From positions 124,001 through 188,000 of the forward strand of contig CAVRFX010000019.1 in the NCBI GenBank assembly GCA_963720645.1: 64,000 nt of DNA, in the 5' to 3' direction. Shown in pieces: positions 58,624-64,000 of this stretch (the first letter of the stretch is position 1; every line of letters starts with the position of its first letter). Source of the DNA: RYN-230 sp963720645 (GTDB taxonomy: Bacteria > Actinomycetota > Actinomycetes > Streptosporangiales > Streptosporangiaceae). The position numbers and the translations under genes were made by a program. Below the pieces are notes generated by a model, which was given only the letters and a program-made list of their open reading frames with translations, was not told the DNA's origin and ran no database searches.

Positions 58624-59454
58624 TACACCGGCGAAGGCGTTGACGACGACGTGCGGGTTGGCCTCGCCCCGCCATTCGGGCATCGCCACGAGCCCGGGCT
58701 CGACCATCTCCAGGCCCTCGAAGTAGGCGGCGATCTGGGCCCGCGGGCGGGGAGTCAGCCGGGTGGGACCCATCCGCGGATTGATCTTCGAGGCGACCCG
58801 GCTGGCCCCGTCGCCGATATCGGTCGTGGTATCGGAGATCACCAGGTAGCTGCCCGGTACCACCGCGCTCATCAGCTCGGACACGATCTTCTGCGGCTGA
58901 TCGGAATCGGGGATGTACTGCAGCACCATCAGGGCCATGACGGCTACCGGCTGGGTGAAGTCCAGCACGCGGGCCGCCGACTCGATGATGGCGGTGGTGT
59001 CCCGGGCGTCGGCGTCCACGTAAGCGGTGGCGCCCTGCGGCGTGCTGGTCAGCAGGGCCCGGGCGTGGGCCAGCACGATCGGGTCGTTGTCCACGTAGAC
59101 GATGCGGGACTCGGGTGCGACGTCCTGCGCCACCTCGTGGGTGTTATCGGCCGTCGGCAGGCCGGTACCCACGTCGAGGAACTGCCGGATGCCCTGGCCG
59201 GCGACGAACTCGACCGCGCGGCGCAGGAAGGCCCGGTTGGCGCGGACGCCGGGCAGGATGTCGGGGGTGACCTTGATGGCCTGCTCGGCAGCCTCGCGGT
59301 CGGCGGCGTAGTTGTCCTTCCCGCCCAGCCAGTAGTTGTAGATCCGGGCCGGGTGAGCGACTGACGTGTCGAAGGACAGTGACTCGCCCGTGGTGCTCTC
59401 CGCCGCGGGGTCGTCGTGATCCGCGCGGCCTGGGGGGAGGTCCTGGCTGCTCAT
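58609..59454 (-). CDS. SAM-dependent methyltransferase, DUF574 family
   Basis: 281 residues of the actinobacterial DUF574/Methyltransf_19 family: FDTSVAHPARIYNYWLGGKDNYAADREAAEQ start, SAM motif I QFLDVGTGLPTADNTHEVAQ, IVYVDNDPIVLAHARALL, DFTQPVAVMALMVLQYIPDSD, VAMPEWRG. The NYWLGGKDN signature is diagnostic. Many copies occur in Streptomyces; substrate unknown. Stop lies in an 18-bp direct repeat. Confidence 0.92.
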   Translation of the reverse strand: MSSQDLPPGRADHDDPAAESTTGESLSFDTSVAHPARIYNYWLGGKDNYAADREAAEQAIKVTPDILPGVRANRAFLRRAVEFVAGQGIRQFLDVGTGLPTADNTHEVAQDVAPESRIVYVDNDPIVLAHARALLTSTPQGATAYVDADARDTTAIIESAARVLDFTQPVAVMALMVLQYIPDSDQPQKIVSELMSAVVPGSYLVISDTTTDIGDGASRVASKINPRMGPTRLTPRPRAQIAAYFEGLEMVEPGLVAMPEWRGEANPHVVVNAFAGVGRKP

Positions 59455-59667
59455 TGGCTCGTGCCTTCCCGTCTGCCACCCTGGACGCTGTCATCCAGGC
59501 GGCGCACCTGCAGTGGTCAGCGGCGGGACCCCCCCGAATCCCGGCTGAGCGACCTGTCCAGGGCTCAACCTATCCGGTTCCACGGGAAACGAAGTGCGCG
59601 GCCCCAGCCGCAGCCGTTTCATGATCGGGGTGCATCGTGCGCCGCCGGCGGCGCACCAGGCACCCCG

Positions 59668-59976
59668 TTAATCCGGCTGGGCCGAGTCGAGAAGCTGGCG
59701 CAGCACCACGGTGTAGCGGTCCAGGGCGGCCCGGCCGCTGTGGGTCAGGGCGACCGAGGTGCGCGCGGTCACGCCGCTGCCGTTCTTGTGGGTGGTCACG
59801 TACCCGGCGTCCTCGAGCTTGCGCAAGTGGGTGATCAGATTGCCGGGTGTCAGCCCGATCAGTTCCTGCAGCCGGGTGAAGGAGAGGTTGTCGCCGTCGT
59901 GCAGTGCCGCCAGCGTCACCACGATGCGCAGCCGGGCGGGCGCGTGGATGACCTGGTCGAGGTCATCGTCGCTCAT
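59668..59976 (-). CDS. Winged helix-turn-helix regulator (ArsR/MarR-like)
   Basis: 102 residues: LDQVIHAPARLRIVVTLAAL, LSFTRLQELIGLTPGNLITHLRKLEDAGYVTTHK, ARTSVALTHSGRAALDRY, the pattern of the wHTH_27-type regulators. Its ATG overlaps the stop of the upstream membrane gene (4 nt), the common operon order for this pair. Twin ACTTTG...CAAAG palindromes at the operon promoter are the likely self-operator. Long frames upstream are shadows. Confidence 0.88.
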   Translation of the reverse strand: MSDDDLDQVIHAPARLRIVVTLAALHDGDNLSFTRLQELIGLTPGNLITHLRKLEDAGYVTTHKNGSGVTARTSVALTHSGRAALDRYTVVLRQLLDSAQPD

Positions 59977-60608
59977 GCGCCGCGCAGCCGGGGCTCGAAG
60001 GCTGCCACCAAGAGGAACGCCAGGCCGCCGGCCAGCGCGCCCACCGCCCAGATCCCCACCGGGCCGGCGAAGGCGCCACCCGCCGCCACGGCCAGCAGCC
60101 AGAGGCCCAGGCCCGAGACGGGCCAGTCCAGCCAGAGGGCGCTGCTGGCCAGGTAGAACAGCCCCGCGACCAGAATCGGCGCCGCCGCCTCGAAAATGGT
60201 GATCACGGTACGGCTGGCCCCGGCCCGGTACAGCGCACCCTCCAGGGCAAACATCGCGGCGAGCCCGGCGATGAGCGACAGGAAGTGGATGCGCCGTCGC
60301 CACGCCGACACACCGCCCACGCCGGTTTCGGACCTGGCCTGGGCCACCGTCGCGATGGCGGCCCCGCTGGCCAGCAGGGTCACCGCGGCAAAGGCCCCGG
60401 GATTTGGCCCGTGGAACGGCTGCTGCCCCCGGAGGGCCAGCCACATCGCGCCGTACCCGCAGAGCAGAGCCACCCCCCAGGCGGTGAAGCTGGCCCGGTG
60501 GCTCAGCCGGAACTCGTGCCGGGCACGGTCGCCCGCCTCCTGCATGATGAGTGCCGCTTCCTGAACGCCCATCTGTGTTCCCTCGCCTGCGTCCGTGCCG
60601 TCGTTCAT
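59973..60608 (-). CDS. Membrane protein paired with the wHTH regulator
   Basis: 211 residues: cytoplasmic N-terminal helix (ALIMQEAGDRARHEFRLSHR), then about five hydrophobic segments (FTAWGVALLCGYGAMWLAL, AAVTLLASGAAIATVA, IHFLSLIAGLAAMFALEGALY, TIFEAAAPILVAGLFYL, LWLLAVAAGGAFAGPVGIWAVGALAGGLAFLLVAAF). No catalytic motif. It is translationally coupled to the downstream regulator, probably the sensing or regulated partner. Start ATG 60608; GTG/ATG alternatives a few codons in. Confidence 0.8.
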   Translation of the reverse strand: MNDGTDAGEGTQMGVQEAALIMQEAGDRARHEFRLSHRASFTAWGVALLCGYGAMWLALRGQQPFHGPNPGAFAAVTLLASGAAIATVAQARSETGVGGVSAWRRRIHFLSLIAGLAAMFALEGALYRAGASRTVITIFEAAAPILVAGLFYLASSALWLDWPVSGLGLWLLAVAAGGAFAGPVGIWAVGALAGGLAFLLVAAFEPRLRGA

Positions 60609-60637
60609 CTCGGCCTCCTTGACCGGGCCTGCCTATG

Positions 60638-60680
60638 ACTTTGTAGTGCAAAGCTAGAATACTTTGAGGTGCAAAGTCAA
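60638..60680 (-). promoter_or_regulatory. Promoter with twin ACTTTG-N5-CAAAG operators
   Basis: ACTTTGTAGTGCAAAG (60638-60653) and ACTTTGAGGTGCAAAG (60661-60676) are two copies of the same palindrome, 23 bp apart start to start. On the minus strand TTGACT (-35, 60680-60675) and TAGCTT (-10, 60656-60651) are separated by 18 bp and overlap both operators, 43 bp upstream of the membrane gene ATG. Autoregulation by the wHTH protein is the natural inference. Confidence 0.7.
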
Positions 60681-60881
60681 GGGGCCCGCTGGTGCGGGCG
60701 TTGCGGCGGACGGCTGTCACCAGCGCGGTGCAGCCGGGGGATCTGGCGCGCGAGCGCGGGGCAGGCGGGGGGTTCTGGCGCACGCGATACCGCGGTGCCT
60801 GGTGCGCGTCCTGGCGTACCCGATGCACCGCGCTGATCCCCGGGCTGCCCCCGCCGCTCGCGGGCTGCTTACAGTAGGCGG

Positions 60882-61512
60882 ATGGACGCCGCGCAACGCC
60901 AGCTCCTGGGCCAGATCGACGACGCGACGCAGCGGCTGCTGGGCTCGGCCCGGGTGATCGCCGACCCGGACCTGCGGCAGCCGTCCCTGCTGCCCGGCTG
61001 GACCCGGGCCCATGTGCTGGCCCATCTGGCCCGCGGCGCGGACGCCATGCGGGCCCTGCTGATCGGGGCCCGGGACGGAGAGGACCGCCCGGCGTACGCC
61101 AGCGCGGAGGCCCGGGCGGCCGGCATCGAGCGCGCTGCGGCCCAGGAGGCGAAGGACCTCGTGGCGGACGTAGCCGACTCGGCGATGGCGCTGCGTACCG
61201 TGGCGCGGCAGCTCCCCGACGATGCGTGGCCGCGCTGCGTGCGGGTCCTGGGCTCGGCACCGTTCCCCGCCGCGCAGCTGCTGACCCGGCGGCTGGTCGA
61301 GGTCGAGCTGCACCATTGCGACCTGGCCGCGGGGTACACTCCGGCCGACTGGCCGGCCGACGTTCACGTCCCTGGATCTCGCGGAGCCGATGCGCTCACA
61401 GCGCGAGGACCGGCTCGGCCGGCCCCGGGAACTCCTGGACAGCGTGCCCCCGCCCCGCCCGCCCCGCGTGCCGGGACAGCCAAGAAGGGGCGTTGGGCCC
61501 TTGTTGTCCTGA
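60882..61512 (+). pseudogene. Maleylpyruvate isomerase-family (DinB-like) protein, one frame break
   Basis: MDAAQRQLLGQIDDATQRLLGSARVIADPDLRQPSLLPGWTRAHVLAHLARGADAM is the four-helix mycothiol-dependent MDMPI N-terminus; RRLVEVELHHCDLAAGYTPADWPAD follows, with the conserved HHCDL metal site. The continuation (FTSLDLAEPMRSQREDRLGRPRELLDS) is in another frame, after one extra base near 61361-61363. Both parts are conserved, so error is likely. Members use mycothiol as cofactor or bind metal; substrate unknown. Stop at 61510-61512 in the corrected frame. Confidence 0.8.
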
Positions 61513-61585
61513 CCCTGATGCGGTAGGCCTTTCCCGACAGTGGTCAACGACGACCCTGAATGGTCGCCGGGAAAAGGGGATTCCC

Positions 61586-62383
61586 ATGTCCAGGCTCATC
61601 AGGTCTTTAACCCTCGCGACCGCGGCGGCGATGCTGGCCGTCCCATCCGTCCTCGCGCTCACCGCGGCCAGCGCCGCTACCGGCCCGGTCACCCCGACCA
61701 AGGAACAAGCCGGGTACCAGTTCACCGGGGCACAGTTCCGCTACGCCCAGGCCACCGTGTACCTGCGCAACGCCAGCCAGTACAGCGCCTCCGTCGCCGG
61801 GCTCGGCCAGTCGGTCCAGTTCTGGGGCGGCGGCGCCGTCTACGTCCTCGGCGTGTCCGATTCCACCACCACCAGCCCGTACAGCCCGGCGGTGGCGGTG
61901 TTCAACAACTCCACGCACGCGCTGGTGTGCGCGACCGCCGGCACCAATCCCTGCTCGGGCACGCCGGCCTCGTGGACCAGCGGTGCGGTCAGCTACCCAT
62001 TCGGCCATTCCGTGCAGGAAGAGATCTTCTACAACACCGGAAATGGCGATCTGACCTTTACCGTGAACGACGTGACCGCGGGCACCAGTTCCGGGTTCAC
62101 GATGAACATCGGGACCGGTATCTCCTTCAAGGAGGTCCGGATCGGCAGCGAGTACGGCGACACCCCGTGGAGCCCGCCCGCCTTCACCCCGCCCTCCGCG
62201 CAGGTCAAGGTGGCCGCGTTCAGCGGTGGCCAGCTGACCAACTACAAGGGCACCAAGTACGGGTTCTCCGGGTACTTCACCACCTCCCCGCTGATCATGA
62301 CCGGTCCAGGGAGCGTGACTGAGGCGAATGCCGGGCCGCTGAACTCCACCGCGAACGGCTTCAGTACCTACCTGGTGCCGTAG
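61586..62383 (+). CDS. Secreted protein with signal peptide
   Basis: 265 residues: signal peptide (about 1-31: LIRSLTLATAAAMLAVPSVLALTAASA, cleavage after ASA), then a beta-rich secreted domain (YQFTGAQFRYAQATVYLRN, VAVFNNSTHALVCATAG, EIFYNTGNGDLTFTVND, FKEVRIGSEYGDTPWSPP) with Ser/Thr/Gly/Tyr richness like a G1-peptidase-like or lectin sandwich. Two Cys (115, 123) could bond. AAAGGGGA lies before ATG 61586. Function unknown. Confidence 0.75.
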   Translation: MSRLIRSLTLATAAAMLAVPSVLALTAASAATGPVTPTKEQAGYQFTGAQFRYAQATVYLRNASQYSASVAGLGQSVQFWGGGAVYVLGVSDSTTTSPYSPAVAVFNNSTHALVCATAGTNPCSGTPASWTSGAVSYPFGHSVQEEIFYNTGNGDLTFTVNDVTAGTSSGFTMNIGTGISFKEVRIGSEYGDTPWSPPAFTPPSAQVKVAAFSGGQLTNYKGTKYGFSGYFTTSPLIMTGPGSVTEANAGPLNSTANGFSTYLVP

Positions 62384-62406
62384 CCGCCCTCGCTGAGCGC
62401 GCATGC

Positions 62407-64000
62407 TCAGGCGAGCATGCGGGTCAGGGCGGGCGCCACGTCGGCGAGAGTCCGCACGGGCTGGCTCAGGCCATGCCCGCGGCGGGCCAGGGCCGTGGCG
62501 GCCCGCTCTGATTCCGCGGTCGGCAGCGGGCAGAGCACGTGCAGGCGGCTGATCCCGGCCAGGGCCAGCGCGGGATCACCGCCCGCCGTGGGCAGGCAGT
62601 CCGACAGCAGCAGCACGACCCGTTCGTCCGCGGTCACGGCGGCCAGCTGGGCGGCCGCCGCGCGGAGCGCGGCCGCCAGATCGGTGACCCCGTGGCCGCG
62701 CAGGGCCAGCAGCCCACCCACCAGCGGCCCGGGCGCGCCCTGCGTGCCCTCGGGGTGCAGGAGCGTGGCGTCGTTGCGGAAACAAATGATCGCGGGAGCG
62801 AGCCGGCCGTCAGCCGCGAGGACCACGCTCGCCGCGGCGATGGCAGCGATGGCCACCGCGAGACCCGACATCGAGCCGCTGCTGTCGATGAGCAGGCACA
62901 GCGCGCGGCGGTGAGCGCGCCAGGAGCGGGTGATCAGGTCGTCTGATCCGGGCGGCCAGCGACCCGACCACCGGTCGAGGGTCCGGTCCAGGTCGAGATC
63001 CCCCTCGGTCCGGCCGGGGCCGAGGTGGCGGGTGCCCCGGGCAGGCTGCTGGCCCGCCCGGGCCAGCCGGACGAAGATCTGCGCGGCCAGCCGCCGGGCC
63101 GCCGCCTGCAGCTCGCGGTCGGTCGCGCGGGCCAGGTCGGGCAGCAGCGTCACGGCAGTATCCGGGTCGCCGGCCAGCAGCCGGGCGAACGCCTCCTCAT
63201 CGAGCCGTCCGAGCTGGGGCGAGACCTCGGCGAACACCGGGTGGCGGGCGGCCAGCTCGGCCCGGCTGATGCTGCGCCGGGCGGGGCCCCGGCCCCGGTC
63301 GCGGCGGGCCGCGGACGCCGAGACCCGCCGCCGCCCGGGCCGGTCCTGGCCGGGCTGGTCCCGGCGGCCGCCTGCCGGGGCGGCCGGCAGGCGGTCAGCT
63401 TTTCCCTGGCCGTCCAGGGACCCCGCGTCAGGGTCACCGGGCGTTCCGTGGCCGGGCAGCGGAGCGGCAGCGCCGTCCGGCCAGAGCCCGTCCAGCAGTT
63501 CGTCGAGTACCGACTCCGGCGTCCGCTCGCACCCGTCGGCGATCCGGATCCGCCCGGACAGGGCGGCGTGCGCCGCGTCGCGGGCGCTCGCCCGGGTCAT
63601 CTGCGGCTCGCCGCGCAGCCGGATCAGGCCGTCCAGCAGCAGAATCAGGTCGATCGCACCGCGCACCGAGGAGCCCATCCGCACGTCACGGTGCTCCCGG
63701 GTGGCCCGGGTGAGCGTGACCGCGAAGTCCGCCACCGGCCCGCGGCGCCCGGTCACCCCGGTGGTGATCTCCCGCTCCGCCGCCGCGTCCTGGTAACCGA
63801 GGACCACGCGGCAGATCCGGTCGGCGATGGCGTGGCTGACCCGCGCGGTCCCGATCGCGTCGAACGGGTTCATGGCCGCGACCAGCCGGAAACCCCCGGA
63901 CGCCCGCACCGTGCCCAGCCGGGGGACCGCGATCTCACCTTCGGTGAGCACGGTGATCAGCACGTTGAGGGTCTCCTCCGGGACCCGGTTGAACTCCTCC
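62407..64000 (-). CDS. MoxR-type AAA ATPase / VWA-domain protein (5' end outside window)
   Basis: The 531 visible codons show the C-terminal part of a magnesium-chelatase-like MoxR ATPase (EEFNRVPEETLNVLITVLTEGEI, GGFRLVAAMNPFDAIGTARV, SHAIADRICRVVLGYQD), a Pro/Arg/Ala linker (about codons 175-260), and a von Willebrand A domain with MIDAS DSSGSMSG, GVTDLAAALRAAAAQL and VVLLLSDCLPTAGGD. A single chain with both modules resembles BchD/ChlD-like and MoxR-VWA chaperones that load metal or assemble complexes. The start and Walker A are beyond 64000. Confidence 0.88.
   Translation of the reverse strand, partial: EEFNRVPEETLNVLITVLTEGEIAVPRLGTVRASGGFRLVAAMNPFDAIGTARVSHAIADRICRVVLGYQDAAAEREITTGVTGRRGPVADFAVTLTRATREHRDVRMGSSVRGAIDLILLLDGLIRLRGEPQMTRASARDAAHAALSGRIRIADGCERTPESVLDELLDGLWPDGAAAPLPGHGTPGDPDAGSLDGQGKADRLPAAPAGGRRDQPGQDRPGRRRVSASAARRDRGRGPARRSISRAELAARHPVFAEVSPQLGRLDEEAFARLLAGDPDTAVTLLPDLARATDRELQAAARRLAAQIFVRLARAGQQPARGTRHLGPGRTEGDLDLDRTLDRWSGRWPPGSDDLITRSWRAHRRALCLLIDSSGSMSGLAVAIAAIAAASVVLAADGRLAPAIICFRNDATLLHPEGTQGAPGPLVGGLLALRGHGVTDLAAALRAAAAQLAAVTADERVVLLLSDCLPTAGGDPALALAGISRLHVLCPLPTAESERAATALARRGHGLSQPVRTLADVAPALTRMLA

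Noticed and set aside
59668..61260. 530-codon leftward frame fused to the wHTH regulator
   Set aside because: The upstream part is shadow of the membrane protein; the regulator starts at ATG 59976.

Overview
The window is very GC-rich DNA with strong G/C third-codon bias, GTG starts and many 4-nt start/stop overlaps. Its gene content is typical of a filamentous or soil Actinomycetota: a conservon (cvn) sensor-GTPase operon, a SigK/RskA pair, a mycothiol-type maleylpyruvate isomerase family protein, F420/LLM-type oxidoreductases and an FxSxx-COOH peptide system. I cannot name the genus. No rRNA, tRNA, CRISPR array, insertion sequence or replication origin is visible. Both window edges cut genes: an SMP-30-like lactonase on the left and a MoxR/VWA protein on the right.

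Layout. 1-4.4 kb: lactonase/VOC divergent pair around a palindromic operator, small membrane protein, gluconokinase-Smr pair, secreted sedolisin. 4.5-9.1 kb: SigK/RskA, a two-component system and a cytochrome-b561-like membrane protein. 9.1-11.8 kb: toxin-antitoxin pair, then an encapsulin shell gene with a DyP peroxidase cargo carrying a C-terminal loading peptide. 11.9-27.1 kb: metabolic enzymes (aldo/keto reductase, two LLM oxidoreductases, MBL hydrolase), RecQ, a DEAD/DEAH helicase, an SPFH protein, and a single-chain fusion of maleylacetate reductase with hydroxyquinol dioxygenase. 27.1-32.7 kb: conservon cvnABCD followed by an ATPase-TPR protein. 32.9-43.6 kb: MalY-type lyase, truncated amidohydrolase, an unrecognised actinobacterial membrane protein with a small partner, DedA, a second two-component system, SRPBCC, SMR, YdjM and DUF421 proteins. 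43.5-54.6 kb: a RyR-domain membrane protein diverging from a complete Fxs locus: precursor FxsA (59 aa, ending FSSAI), radical SAM/SPASM FxsB, TIR-like FxsC, and FxsT (1312 aa: KGG-type ATPase, TIR-like, NB-ARC, TPR). 54.6-64 kb: hydrolase, a chimeric CDS, NlpC/P60, DUF2252, methyltransferase, membrane protein/regulator pair with twin operators, secreted protein, MoxR/VWA.

The Fxs locus is the most interesting system: a ribosomally made peptide, its probable maturase, and two signalling proteins built from domains used in bacterial immunity. Its FxsB is unusual because the expected C-terminal HExxH motif reads EExxL.

Quality warning: at least seven single-base frame breaks interrupt otherwise intact, conserved genes (hemerythrin, RecQ twice, an alpha/beta hydrolase, SPFH, a response regulator, a maleylpyruvate isomerase). 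There are also probable breaks near the DedA 3' end and the SRPBCC start, plus one chimeric CDS. This looks more like residual sequencing or assembly error than true gene decay, so lesions in this window should be read with that in mind.
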